NCBI GenBank assembly: GCA_049724395.1
Contig: JAUGWO010000070.1
Coordinates: 1-64,000, forward strand
DNA: 64,000 nt
Direction: 5' to 3'
From: Spongospora subterranea f. sp. subterranea
Lineage: Eukaryota > Endomyxa: Phytomyxea > Phytomyxea > Plasmodiophorida
This document shows positions 20,455 through 30,718 of this stretch, in pieces. The position numbers and the translations under genes were made by a program. The notes under the pieces are model-generated. The model searched no databases, had not been told where the DNA came from, and saw nothing but the letters and a program-made list of their open reading frames with translations. The stretch's first letter is position 1. Each line of letters starts with the position of its first letter.

Positions 20455-21303
20455 ATGAAAGAAATTTTTCAGACGATTCCAAAGTTCTCCGGCAAAGACA
20501 CCGATGACCTGTTACTATGGCAACAAAAGGTAGTGATGTATCTATCGACAAAGGATCTGGAATTATGCGTTGAGAAAGACCCTGATGCTAACGCGACTCC
20601 GGACCAACTACGCAAAGACAAGAAAGCTAAGTCCATTTTATGCAGCTGCATTGATGACGTGATTGTCGGCGCAATAATGAAGGAAACAACGGCACGCAAG
20701 GCGTGGGCGCGCTTCTTGAAAGCCTTTACCGCAAGAAATCACGATCCACCAGAACCAGACTCATCGCCGAGTTTTGGAACTGCACAAAGAATGACGCCCC
20801 GATGGCCACTTACATTGCCACCCTTCAAGTTTTACAGTCAAAGCTCCGCGCTATCGGAAAGGATATGACAGATGAAGACATGACTGATCGCCTACTATCA
20901 GGCCTCCCATCTTGTTTTGACGCATTCACCGTCACGTTGGATACACTCAGCGAAGTCAAGTTTGCCGCTACTGCCGCGTCGCTCATCAATTTTGAAGCCC
21001 AACTCGAGCACAGGTCTCGTGAAGATGTCGGCAGTTTCCATCCTGCCTCGAGCATGCGCTACCTCAGTCAAACGGCATTCTCGCTGCAGCTATCACAACT
21101 CCAACTCGCATGACAATGCCCACTGCTGGGCACAACATCCCGAGCTACGTCCGAAACATTTATTCACTAAACAGTCTGCCTCAGTCTATCCCCTCCAACG
21201 ATCAAAAGTAGCTCCACTCTCCCAACAATCAGCTCATGAACACAGTGACGAATGGCTTCTTGACTGTTGCTGCTCAATGCACATGTGTCCGAATCCTCTA
21301 CCT
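20455..21303 (+). pseudogene. Copia gag and protease start (fossil), left arm
   Basis: The frame opens MKEIFQTIPKFSGKDTDDLL, a UBN2/copia-type gag start, and further on encodes MTDRLLSGLPSCFDAFTVTL. A protease-like block WLLDCCCSMHMCP lies near 21250-21290. The copy is broken. It is the plus-strand half of a tail-to-tail inverted pair. Confidence 0.8.
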
Positions 21304-21577
21304 TGCAGGAAGTTCTGCCCGACTCCGATCCCGTGACAGTTACTATGGCAAATAATGAGAGTCTTTGCTCAACTGCAACCGGCAGCAGCAAATGCAACCG
21401 GCAGCAGCAAAATAGGCACTGGAAATACCATCATCGATATTTCACCGGTATTACACATACCCGGTCTTTCCAATAATCTTCTCTCCATTGGACAAGCAAC
21501 TTCGGACGGACTATCGTTTTTGTTCAAGGGAGACTACTGCAAAATATTCAACATCGACGGTAAACTTGTCGGCAAAG
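21304..21577 (+). other. Single-copy centre of the palindrome
   Basis: About 274 bp without inverted partner. It continues the copia sequence of the left arm: VLHIPGLSNNLLSIGQATSD is a typical block between protease and integrase. It contains a short duplication (GCAACCGGCAGCAGCAAA twice near 21377-21411). Confidence 0.8.
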
Positions 21578-22422
21578 GTAGAGGATTCGGGACACATGTG
21601 CATTGAGCAGCAACAGTCAAGAAGCCATTCGTCACTGTGTTCATGAGCTGATTGTTGGGAGAGTGGAGCTACTTTTGATCGTTGGAGGGGATAGACTGAG
21701 GCAGACTGTTTAGTGAATAAATGTTTCGGACGTAGCTCGGGATGTTGTGCCCAGCAGTGGGCATTGTCATGCGAGTTGGAGTTGTGATAGCTGCAGCGAG
21801 AATGCCGTTTGACTGAGGTAGCGCATGCTCGAGGCAGGATGGAAACTGCCGACACTTCACGAGACCTGTGCTCGAGTTGGGCTTCAAAATTGATGAGCGA
21901 CGCGGCAGTAGCGGCAAACTTGACTTCGCTGAGTGTATCCAACGTGACGGTGAATGCGTCAAAACAAGATGGGAGGCCTGATAGTAGGCGATCAGTCATG
22001 TCTTCATCTGTCATATCCTTTCCGATAGCGCGGAGCTTTGACTGTAAAACTTGAAGGGTGGCAATGTAAGTGGCCATCGGGGCGTCATTCTTTGTGCAGT
22101 TCCAAAACTCGGCGATGAGTCTGGTTCTGGTGGATCGTGATTTCTTGCGGTAAAGGCTTTCAAGAAGCGCCCACGCCTTGTGTGCCGTTGTTTCCTTCAT
22201 TATTGCGCCGACAATCACGTCATCAATGCAGCTGCATAAAATGGACTTAGCTTTCTTGTCTTTGCGTAGTTGGTCCGGAGTCGCGTTAGCATCAGGGTCT
22301 TTCTCAACGCATAATTCCAGATCCTTTGTCGATAGATACATCACTACCTTTTGTTGCCATAGTAACAGGTCATCGGTGTCTTTGCCGGAGAACTTTGGAA
22401 TCGTCTGAAAAATTTCTTTCAT
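21578..22422 (-). pseudogene. Copia gag and protease start (fossil), right arm
   Basis: Inverted copy of 20455-21303; the minus frame from 22422 reads the same gag start. Broken remnant. Confidence 0.8.
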
Positions 22423-22481
22423 CGCAACTGAAGTTGAAGTAGAGGTGCGGAGAAGAGAAAGTGTGGGAATAACGAGAAATG

Positions 22482-22633
22482 TACACTAAAGTGTACGTAT
22501 GAACTGGTAGAAAATATACACTGAGGTGTATGTATGCAGTGGTGAAAAAGATACACTAAGGTGTATGTACAAGCTGGTAGAAATATACACTGAGGTGTAT
22601 GTGTGCAGTGGTGAGAAGATACACTGAAGTGTA
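22482..22633. promoter_or_regulatory. Mirror array of five TACAC-N4-GTGTA sites
   Basis: Sites start at 22482, 22517, 22552, 22586 and 22620 (spacing 34-35). Inverted copy of 20244-20396. Confidence 0.5.
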
Positions 22634-22666
22634 TACGTAGGGGCCTGATGAGGTGGCAATTCGACT

Positions 22667-22912
22667 GTTAATCTAAAGGAAATCGATGTCTCCGATGTGA
22701 AGGTAATAGTAGAATGAGGTTTATTACTGCGTGGTTATAGCATGTATAGGTGGGAGAATAGTATAGGGGGGAGTGCACTAATAATCCAAATGACAAGCCG
22801 GTTGCTCTTCGCACAGTCACTCTTATGTTATGCATTTGCCGTGGTTGCGCCGACTGGGGGTACGCACCTTTCTTGGAGAATGTCCGTACTGGAGGCTGGC
22901 AAGTTGTATTCA
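22667..22912 (-). repeat. Copia-type LTR (fossil), right arm
   Basis: Inverted copy of the LTR at 19976-20212, with a few small insertions near 22740-22860. Confidence 0.6.
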
Positions 22913-24689
22913 ACAACCGGGGTACCAACCCACTGGTGCGCGGCCCACCCCAAGTCTTATGTCACGGACTGCTCGTCACAGCTTCCATAATCATATTGGT
23001 CGTGCCGTCGTCGTTTGTGTTCGTGCCGCCGGTGAGATGCGACGCAGAAAGGGTCCACCATCGGCGACAACAGGTGTGACCGAGGAGATCGCGCGGTTGG
23101 GGTCTGCCTCCCGCCAGCGCCGCCGCGGTAACCGCCGACGCAAACCGCCAGCCAAATGTCGATCCCGCTTCATTGACGACGAAGCCGGCTGCTCTTCCGA
23201 TTCGGCAGAGCGACGCTACTATATCGGACGGCGACAATGGATTGGATCGGGTACCGCCGATTCGCTTAAAAAGTACCAACCGACCGTTACCAAGGTACCA
23301 ACCGAACGGTACACTAATTTGTTGCCACAGTTTCGTCATCGACGAACTCTGGAAACTGTTTCCCGATGATGTGACCGGCTGCCTGGTCATCGCTTCGAGC
23401 GTCAGTTGATCCTCGGGCGACAGAACCGCCGGAATATACGTATCTGGATCGGCGGGTGCGATTGCTGGGGCATTTAACGATATCGGCGGTACCCGATGCC
23501 ACTCCATTGCCGGCGTCCGATAGAGTAGCGTCGTCTGTCGATTCCGAAGAGCAACCGGCTTCGTCATCAATGAACCGGGATCGAGGGGCGGCTGGCGGTT
23601 TGCGTCGGCGGTTGGCGCGGCGCCGCTGGCGGGAGCCAGACCCCAACCGCGCGATCTCAGCTGTGACACCTGTGGTCGCCGATCGTGGACCCTGCCCCTT
23701 CCTATGTCGCATCCCAGCAGCAGCACGAATACGAACGATAACGGCACGACCAATATGATAATGAAAGTTGTGACGAGCAGTCCGTGACTTAAGACTCGGT
23801 GTGGGCTGCGCACCTGATCGGTAGGTAGCCCGGTGGGCGGTACCCGGAACCGGTCAGTTGGCGTTGGTACCGCTGTGACAACTCCGTGGCCGACATACCA
23901 AGTCACAATGTACCATCGAATCGTTGCGTTGGGCGTTTCGCGTCGTCGTTTGGAGATGCCGAGAAGGAAAGGGCCGCCTTCAGCCACAACCGGCGTTACG
24001 GCGGAGCTCGGCAGGTTGGGCTCCGATTCGCAGAAGCGAACACGCGGCCGCCGTCACAGAGGTACCAACGGACCGATGGTGGGTACCATCTGACCGGCGG
24101 TACCAATCGATCGGCGCGGGCCGCGCTGACTGTTATGTGACGGACTACGCGTCACACTGCGGCTATCATAATCGTTTTGGGACGCGCCGGTCGGTTGGTA
24201 CCGCAGGTCAGATGGTACCCACCATCGGTCCGTTGGTACCTCTGTGACGGCGGCCGCGTGTTCGCTTCTGCGAATCGGAGCCCAACCTGCCGAGCTCCGC
24301 CGTAACGCCGGTTGTGGCTGAAGGCGGCCCTTTCCTTCTCGGCATCTCCAAACGACGACGCGAAACGCCCACCACCAAAACGATTATGATAGCCGCAGTG
24401 TGACGCGCAGTCCGTCGCATAACAGTCGGCGCGGCCCACGCGTCGGTCGGTTGGTACCGCCGGTCAAATGGTACCCACCATCGGTCCGTTGGTACCTCTG
24501 TGACAAACTGCGTGGATACCAAGTACCTATATACCGACGAGGCGTTCGGTCCGTTGGTACAGTACCTCTGGGACAAACTGCGTGGATACCAAGTACCAAT
24601 ATACCAACGAGGCGTTGTAATATTAACGCCTCGTTCAGTTGGTATGGTCCGTGACGGCCAGCCACCTTGCCACCGTTTAGAAAAACAGC
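22913..24689. repeat. GGTACC-rich foldback array, right arm
   Basis: About 1.8 kb matching the outer and inner ends of the left-arm array but lacking its 17735-19515 expansion. It carries one type-2 ORF head (22830-23369, plus) and one type-1 ORF head (23314-23712, minus) that converge on a shared segment near 23330-23370 containing AAACTGTTTCCCGATGATG. This may be the ancestral form of the array. Confidence 0.7.
24606..24635 (-). other. Hairpin with TAATATTAC, right-arm copy
   Basis: Stem AACGAGGCGTT (24606-24616) and AACGCCTCGTT (24625-24635); on the minus strand the loop reads TAATATTAC. Inverted copy of 16484-16513, again at the boundary between foldback array and gypsy sequence. Confidence 0.6.
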
Positions 24690-25794
24690 CCTAGAGCATT
24701 TAATCTTGAGGACAAGATTGGGAAATTAGGATCTGGAAGTTTCTGATGAGGATGTGAATATTAGGGAAAATATTCCAGAGGAATTGCGAGGTGCAATGAA
24801 TGGTTTGGTTGAGCGCGCTATACAAAATGGATTACCACATCATTGAGAAAGTCGACTAAGGAAATTGGTCCATACATACGGTAATGTGTGGAGGGCATCA
24901 TTAGGTAATGATGAACCAGCTAAGGTGACACCTTTCAAGACATGCTTGAAGGATAATGTGGAACCAGTCAGGTGCAAAGCTAGGAGATACAACACAGAAC
25001 AGAATGAATTTCTGACACTTTTGTTAAGTTGTTGGTCAAATATGGATTGGTGTATGAGAACTACAATGCGGAGTGGGCTTCGCCGGTGGTAGTTGTCAGA
25101 AAACCAGGGAAACGAGGATACAGAATGTGTGTTGATCTCAGGGAAGTCAATGCATTATGCAAGGCCACAGCATGGCCAATGCCATTCTTGGAATCCATTG
25201 TTAGATACTTAGCAGGGTCTAAGTATTGGTTTTCATTAGATGCGTTCAAGGGATTTTGGATTATGCCACTTGACCAGGAGTGTCAGGAGATGAGTTCATT
25301 CATGACCGATCGTGGAGTTTACATTCCAACACGTTCGATTTAAGGAGCATTGATTTCATCTACTCAGTCTCAGGCTAGGATGCATGAAATATTTGAGGAA
25401 TTACTGTACAAGTCGTTAATCATCGGGATTGACGATATTTTAGGTCATGCGGAAACTGAGGACAAATGGTTTGAAGCACTGCAGGGGACATTGAGATTGG
25501 CGGAACAAAAAAACATCAAGTTCAATGTTAAACGATGTGATTTGTTCTTGAGGGAAGCCAAATTCTGTGGCCGCATCTTCACACCAGATGGAGTCAGTCA
25601 TGATCCAGGGAGGATATCGGCTCTCAATAAAATGCCACATCCGAAAACGGCTAGGGATTTGCAGCAATTCATGATGGCTATACAATGGATGAATAGGTCG
25701 ATTCCAGAGAATAACAAATTGATTTTACCATTGCAGGACATTTATGAAAAAGCAATGAAGAATCAGCCCAAACGGACAAAAGCAGTAGTTCGTG
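24690..25794 (+). pseudogene. Gypsy reverse transcriptase region (fossil), right arm
   Basis: RT blocks as in the left arm (VVVRKPGKRGYRMCVDLREV, WFSLDAFKGFWIMPL, IIGIDDILGHAETEDKWFEA). It runs up to the LINE insertion point at 25794 and resumes after the LINE at 30719 with RNase H. The foldback array joins at 24690. Confidence 0.88.
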
Positions 25795-26362
25795 TTTTTT
25801 TTTTTTTTTGTGATTGAGTTTGCACTTTTCATGCAGGTCGGCCGGTCCCACGGCTATTGGGCCAAGATTCGTTTCTTCGACTCGCGTCTCAGAAGCTCCT
25901 CCCAGTATCAGGCTCGCACCCGATAAATAGACCTTCGCCGGTAGTTCAGCATTTTGGTCGACGCAAAGGGTAGTGTGGGGTTAGAATAGTCCTACATATT
26001 CCGTCCCAACTAAAAAACGTACCCGGAAAACTCTGTATCCGGGACACTAAAAATTCCCTAAGGAACACCCTTTGGCCTAACCAGGTCGCATCCTTACTAG
26101 ACAGCTCGGTTTTTGCATAGAGGTTGTCCATGTATTCCTTCCTCTTCGGCCTGTATTTAGAGAGGTAGCACCTCTTCGCTACGGTTAGGTAGCTGATTTT
26201 TTATCGAGGTTTTACTCCTCTTCGGAAAATATTTATCTAGGCTGCCTCCTCTCTCTCACTGTCTCGATCGCCGTCTGCCCTTCTTAGGATCCTGTTCATT
26301 TCTTGCGGGTATTCCCACAGTGCATTTTCTGCTCGTGTATTCGGATTCGGGTTCCTGTGGTT

Positions 26363-27832
26363 CTAGATGTAGCACCTCTTTTTCACTGCCCTTCTTAGGA
26401 TCCTGTTCATTTCTTGCGGGTATTCCCACAGTGCATTTTCAAATGATGAGGTGTTCAAACCTTTGTACACTTTCCTGACTTTACTCAACTTTCCTTGTAA
26501 CGCCTTGCAGTGTAACACCTGATGTTCAATCGTCTCTATTTCCGTATTACACCATCTGCATATGTTACTGTCATCCATATTCAGGTTCTTCAGGTGATTT
26601 CTTGCACAAGAGTGCCCAGTTCTTGCTCTGTTGAGAAGCGGGGTTGTAGGTTCAATCTTCCTTTCGTTTAGCGTCATTAATATCTTAAATTTATCCCTTT
26701 CTGGGTATCCTTTGAATCTGCTAGCTTGAACTCGTTCTTTGATGTAATCTTTAAGGTTTTCTCTCTCTCTTTTCTTAAGATGCAGTTTGAACGATGATAT
26801 AAATGGGTCATGTTGAATTTCATCGCCGTCCATCGATGCTTGCTTTGCTAGTTGATCAATGTCATCGCTGTGTCCTATGGGGACTTTCATCTCGTCTTCA
26901 TTATTGTTGTCGTTTTCCACGTGATTTGGTATAAAGTGTATATCCACCATGTTTTCTTTTGTTAATTTCGCTAATTTATCTGCACATTCCGCAACGATAG
27001 CGTTCACTCTCCTTGGTTTTATCGGTAAGGATTGTAGTTGACTCATCCATGATAAGGAATCTGTCATTATGTGGATATGTCTTCCCTCATAGTTCTGGTC
27101 TACAGCTATATCTAGTCCACTATTCAGTGCAATAATCTCACATTCATATGATGATGTCACTTCTGTTCCTAGTTTAACGGTAAGTATCTCTTCGTTGGTC
27201 TCGCCTTTTTCATCTCTATTTGTATAATCAATTAGCAGAGCTGCCGCTCCTCCGCCAACATCCTTATTAAAACTCCCATCTGTCCATAGTTCGATATCTG
27301 GGTTTGTCGGCAATAGCTTTCCTTTTTTGTGTTTTTTGATTGCTTTTTCCCTATTTGAGGAATGGTATTTGACCTTATATAATCCCTCCAATATTCGTGC
27401 TGGTATATCAGTCCTAGTATGAACTGCATCATATGTGTCAGGTACTCTCTCTTTGAGTGCTTTCCATACCTCCCCTAATGGGGTCCATCCATCGCCATCT
27501 CCATTCCAGGCAGCATATTCACTTCCTAATAATGTGCCATTTGCCTGTGCTGAAAGTACTGTCATTGTTGTCTCTGTGATTATTCTATCCTTTAATAATG
27601 GGAATCGTGATATCGCATGTAATAATGGGATTGGTGTCGATGGGAAACATCCTGTATATGTTCTCATATAGTCTCTATATGCAATTTCCATCGGGTTCAG
27701 AGTGGTCTTCATGGTTTGGTGTATTTCCGCTGCAAGCCATGGCAGGTAGTAATTGAGTTTTCCGCCTATGAATCCTCGACATATTTTTTGAAAGGTCGAA
27801 ACTGGAATTCCATATTTTCGTAGCCCTCTCAT
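26363..27832 (-). CDS. LINE RT thumb, RNase H and CCHC finger (489 aa)
   Basis: It begins in the thumb (MRGLRKYGIPVSTFQKICRG). RNase H spans about residues 155-290 with ELWTDGSFNKDVGGGAA, SSYECEIIAL and HIHIMTDSLSWM supplying the acidic triad. The C-terminal CRWCNTEIETIEHQVLHC is the zinc finger found at the end of RNase H-bearing LINEs. A stretch of the 3' end of the ORF is repeated just downstream (26277-26330). The frame is intact, unlike the left-arm copy. Confidence 0.92.
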   Translation of the reverse strand: MRGLRKYGIPVSTFQKICRGFIGGKLNYYLPWLAAEIHQTMKTTLNPMEIAYRDYMRTYTGCFPSTPIPLLHAISRFPLLKDRIITETTMTVLSAQANGTLLGSEYAAWNGDGDGWTPLGEVWKALKERVPDTYDAVHTRTDIPARILEGLYKVKYHSSNREKAIKKHKKGKLLPTNPDIELWTDGSFNKDVGGGAAALLIDYTNRDEKGETNEEILTVKLGTEVTSSYECEIIALNSGLDIAVDQNYEGRHIHIMTDSLSWMSQLQSLPIKPRRVNAIVAECADKLAKLTKENMVDIHFIPNHVENDNNNEDEMKVPIGHSDDIDQLAKQASMDGDEIQHDPFISSFKLHLKKRERENLKDYIKERVQASRFKGYPERDKFKILMTLNERKIEPTTPLLNRARTGHSCARNHLKNLNMDDSNICRWCNTEIETIEHQVLHCKALQGKLSKVRKVYKGLNTSSFENALWEYPQEMNRILRRAVKKRCYI

Positions 27833-27861
27833 TAATTTGCATCTGGTTTTAATGTCCTTTG

Positions 27862-28953
27862 CTACTTCTTTGAGATCGATTTGATTGTTGAGTGGTGATT
27901 CTCATCATTTGCTCTTAAGGTTGCCCCTAAATACTTGATTGTGTCTGTTGTTTTGATTTTATGCTCGTTGACAGTTATTTGGTCTCTATGAGCATGTTCA
28001 TTGAATAATAAGTGGGTTTTCAGCCATTGTATCTTAATGTGGTTTGCTGTGCACCAGCTTTGCAGCTTTGAACTCTCTGCCCTCAGTTGATTTTTTACTT
28101 CCCATTTGGTTGAATCTGTTGCCCATTGTGTGGTATCATCTACATAAACATTACTATTGACCGTTTCTATTGGTGCATCGTAGATATATATAATCCATAA
28201 TAAGACGCTAATACTGGATCCTTGAGGGATTCCGTTCTCTTGATAATGCGGCTCTGTAATATTTTTCCTGTGGCACACGTGGAATATTCGCTTTGTCAAC
28301 CATTGGTCGATCAATAATATTAGGTATGAGTCTATTCCCATATTTCTCATCTTTCGTACTAGTAGTGTTCTCTGTACTCTGTCAAAGGCTTTCATAAAGT
28401 CATATACAATTAGGGCGAATTGTTGTTCTTTAGCAGCTGCTAATCCTGCATTATGCAGCAATCTTAACAATGCATGCGTAGTACTATGAGCGGGTCTGCA
28501 CCCGAATTGGTTATCAGGTATGTGCTTTTCCGCTTGGTGTCTTATTCTGTGTTCAATAATCCCTTCTACCAGTTTGGCTATATTAGGCAATAATGATATC
28601 GGTCTATATTCACCTGGTTTATCTTTAGGTAATGGTCTGATTTTCGCTATTTTCATATCTTGTGGGAAGTATCCTAAATCTATAATATCGTTATTAATTG
28701 AATTCAGCAACGCGTATTTGTTCATATCATTTTTGCATAATTCTTTGATGAGACTATTCGGTATTCCATCAATTCCTCCTGCTGATTTCCTATTGGCCTT
28801 AACAACTGCCCTTTCTAGCTCTCTCAAAGTAATCTTTTCCGGTGGTTGAGAGATTCTCTCTTTCCATAGTTTTTCAATGAGTAGATCGGAACCGCTGTTC
28901 ACGCTGTTCATGCTCATTGAGGTTAAGGTCTGCTTCGCTGTAGATTGCCTCAA
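27862..28953 (-). CDS. LINE reverse transcriptase (363 aa segment)
   Basis: RT motifs in order are AGGIDGIPNSLIKEL, YRPISLLPNIAKLVEGIIEH, FALIVYDFMKAFDRV (first catalytic Asp), GIPQGSSISVLLWI and VYVDDTTQW (the YVDD box). This is a complete LINE-type RT palm. The frame ends at TIKSISKK; the thumb continues in the next frame from about 27,890 (NNQIDLKEVAKDIKTR), so there is a second frame change. Deletion of this part distinguishes the left-arm LINE copy. Confidence 0.92.
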   Translation of the reverse strand: MRQSTAKQTLTSMSMNSVNSGSDLLIEKLWKERISQPPEKITLRELERAVVKANRKSAGGIDGIPNSLIKELCKNDMNKYALLNSINNDIIDLGYFPQDMKIAKIRPLPKDKPGEYRPISLLPNIAKLVEGIIEHRIRHQAEKHIPDNQFGCRPAHSTTHALLRLLHNAGLAAAKEQQFALIVYDFMKAFDRVQRTLLVRKMRNMGIDSYLILLIDQWLTKRIFHVCHRKNITEPHYQENGIPQGSSISVLLWIIYIYDAPIETVNSNVYVDDTTQWATDSTKWEVKNQLRAESSKLQSWCTANHIKIQWLKTHLLFNEHAHRDQITVNEHKIKTTDTIKYLGATLRANDENHHSTIKSISKK

Positions 28954-30691
28954 AACTGTCAGCTATTTTTTCCGCTTCATCTTTTGCATCAACTTTCTGT
29001 GTTTCGTACTTTCGTCTCCGTTTGTTGGTTTGAGGACTTATCTTCTTTACCAGGCTCCATATTTTGGCTCCTGTTTCGTCCATACATGCCTGTTTAACTT
29101 CCGTTCTAAGGCTTGCATTTTTCGCTTTCTGAAATTGTTTCCTCAATGATATTTCCGCTTTTCGCATTTCGGTGTGCTGCCGTGCAATAAATTGCTGGCT
29201 TTTGCATTTCAGTATGGCTTCCTGGTGTTTGCGCTTGAGTTTATTTCGCAAGTTTAACGCAATTTTGAGTTTCGTGGTCCAGAATTTGCATCTATTCTGT
29301 CTAACATATTTGTGCTTAATGCTATTTTGCAATAGGTCAATGAAAGCTGTTAGTCCCATGTTCTTGCTTTCAACATTCTGCAGTTCCTCTTCTAACGCTT
29401 TCGTTGTCGCTCGTGTGTCAATTCGTTGTATTCTTTTACGGCTAGGGGGAATCCTTTGCGTCGATTTTCTTCTAATTGTAGTATCTATTGTTGTCGGTGA
29501 ATGGTCACTGCCTAGCTCTGCGTGCACGTCCCATTGTAAGATCTCCTTTGCCATCTGTCGATTGGCAATGGTGATATCTAATGAGTTGTTTCCTCTTGTT
29601 GGGCGTTCCGGGTTGTTCATCAATTTGCATTCTTCCAATATGCTGTCTAGGTATTTGTGAGTTTCGTCATGGTGGATTCCAAACCGTCTATCTTTGGTGT
29701 TGAGGTCACCTGTTAGAAGTATCGGTTCATCTCGCATTTCTACGAATTTGCCGATTTGTTTCCAATATGTTTTTCTAGTATTTCGATCTATATCCGGTGG
29801 TATATATATGTGAATTAATATCATTTCACTATATATTTTTACTATTTGTGTCATGATTCCGTCGTTCCCAAACGTTTGTATTGCAGGAATGCGCATCACA
29901 TCTACATTTACATGGTCCCTCCAAAAAATTCCAGCTTGGGTGTACCGGTCATCGGCTTCGTGGTTTGGGAAATCGTCTATTTGGCGTCTATGGTGAAGTT
30001 CTGATATACATATTACATCGACGCGGTTGGTGTTAGCAAATCGAGACAGTTCTTTTGATTTTTGTTCGCTTAGGGAGCAGGCGTTCCATTGAGCGATTTT
30101 TAAGCTCCTGGTTGTTCTTATTTTTCTGGTTTTGGTATTGGTTTTCATGAAATATTGAGTTATTTTCATCTGCCGTTTGTGTGTTTTAGTTCCGTTCAGG
30201 TTTTTGTCCGATGTGTCTGCTATATTGTCTTCCTTGTTGTCTGGTTCTAGTATATTTCCGATCAATTTGTTGAGTTCGTAGTGGCTCATCTGGCTTGTTG
30301 GTGTCTGTTTTGAGGCTGTTTTTCGCGCTGTTTCATTGTCTGCAACTTCTTTGCATTGGCGCTCGCTGTTGGTAAGCCGTCTTTTATACTGCGTTTCAGT
30401 GCCGTCCTTATCTATCAGCAATGTTCGCTTTTTTGTGCAGATTTGTTTAGAGTGCGTTTGATGTTTTTCATATTTGGCACGTTGAGTGGGTTGGTCGTCG
30501 GAATCGTCGCATGATCGGTGCCTTTTCGGATTTATGTTTTTATCGTGTCTCATCGTTTTGTCTAGCGATGGTTTTATCATAAATTGCTGTTTGGAATTAT
30601 CATTTCTAACATTTTGCGTTGCTGAGCTGTCTGTTTTGTTTGATAATTTGTACTGATCAATGTAAAGGTCACATTTGTCTGGTGTCATCAT
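28874..30691 (-). CDS. LINE ORF: basic N-terminus and APE endonuclease (605 aa)
   Basis: Residues 1-195 are basic and low complexity. Residues 174-181 read QMKITQYF, matching the PCNA-binding box pattern Q-x-x-I-x-x-aromatic-aromatic. The endonuclease starts near 198 with LKIAQWNACSLSEQ and shows ICISELHH (catalytic Glu 231), LTGDLNTKDRRFG and LGSDHSPTTI (SDH motif). After about residue 430 a basic linker follows toward the RT. The ORF ends at RFRSTH, about 80 nt into an overlap with the RT frame, implying a frame change near 28,880-28,905 within a GAACAGCG/TGAACAGCG repeat. The endonuclease nicks the target for primed reverse transcription in this class. Confidence 0.9.
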   Translation of the reverse strand: MMTPDKCDLYIDQYKLSNKTDSSATQNVRNDNSKQQFMIKPSLDKTMRHDKNINPKRHRSCDDSDDQPTQRAKYEKHQTHSKQICTKKRTLLIDKDGTETQYKRRLTNSERQCKEVADNETARKTASKQTPTSQMSHYELNKLIGNILEPDNKEDNIADTSDKNLNGTKTHKRQMKITQYFMKTNTKTRKIRTTRSLKIAQWNACSLSEQKSKELSRFANTNRVDVICISELHHRRQIDDFPNHEADDRYTQAGIFWRDHVNVDVMRIPAIQTFGNDGIMTQIVKIYSEMILIHIYIPPDIDRNTRKTYWKQIGKFVEMRDEPILLTGDLNTKDRRFGIHHDETHKYLDSILEECKLMNNPERPTRGNNSLDITIANRQMAKEILQWDVHAELGSDHSPTTIDTTIRRKSTQRIPPSRKRIQRIDTRATTKALEEELQNVESKNMGLTAFIDLLQNSIKHKYVRQNRCKFWTTKLKIALNLRNKLKRKHQEAILKCKSQQFIARQHTEMRKAEISLRKQFQKAKNASLRTEVKQACMDETGAKIWSLVKKISPQTNKRRRKYETQKVDAKDEAEKIADSFEAIYSEADLNLNEHEQREQRFRSTH

Positions 30692-30718
30692 ACCGCTATT
30701 ATTCCATTCACTAGCCGT

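Larger units (their letters stand above)
10481..30718. repeat. Giant imperfect palindrome (inverted duplication, about 20 kb)
   Basis: The left arm 10481-21303 and right arm 21578-30718 are inverted copies. Matching landmarks are LINE 5' end 10481/30718, LINE poly(A) 15309-15324/25795-25809, gypsy RT 15776-16090/25029-25343 (104 identical residues), hairpin 16484-16513/24606-24635, copia LTR near 19976/22910, gag start 20455/22422 and protease region near 21262-21303/21578-21620. The centre keeps about 274 bp of single-copy copia sequence. Arms differ by a replaced segment in the left LINE (about 11840-13231), extra foldback sequence in the left arm (about 17735-19515) and scattered point changes. 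High identity in coding parts points to a recent event. Confidence 0.92.
25795..30718 (-). mobile_element. Full-length LINE with APE endonuclease, RT and RNase H
   Basis: The 4.92-kb non-LTR retrotransposon lies on the minus strand. Its 3' tail is a run of 15 T on the plus strand (25795-25809). A 12-bp target duplication CAGTAGTTCGTG occurs at 25783-25794 and 30719-30730, so the 5' end is complete. Domain order is basic N-terminus, APE-type endonuclease, reverse transcriptase, RNase H and CCHC finger, the layout of the I/Ingi/Loa-like clades. It is inserted in the RT-RNase H region of a gypsy chromovirus. Two frame changes separate the three long ORFs. Confidence 0.93.
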
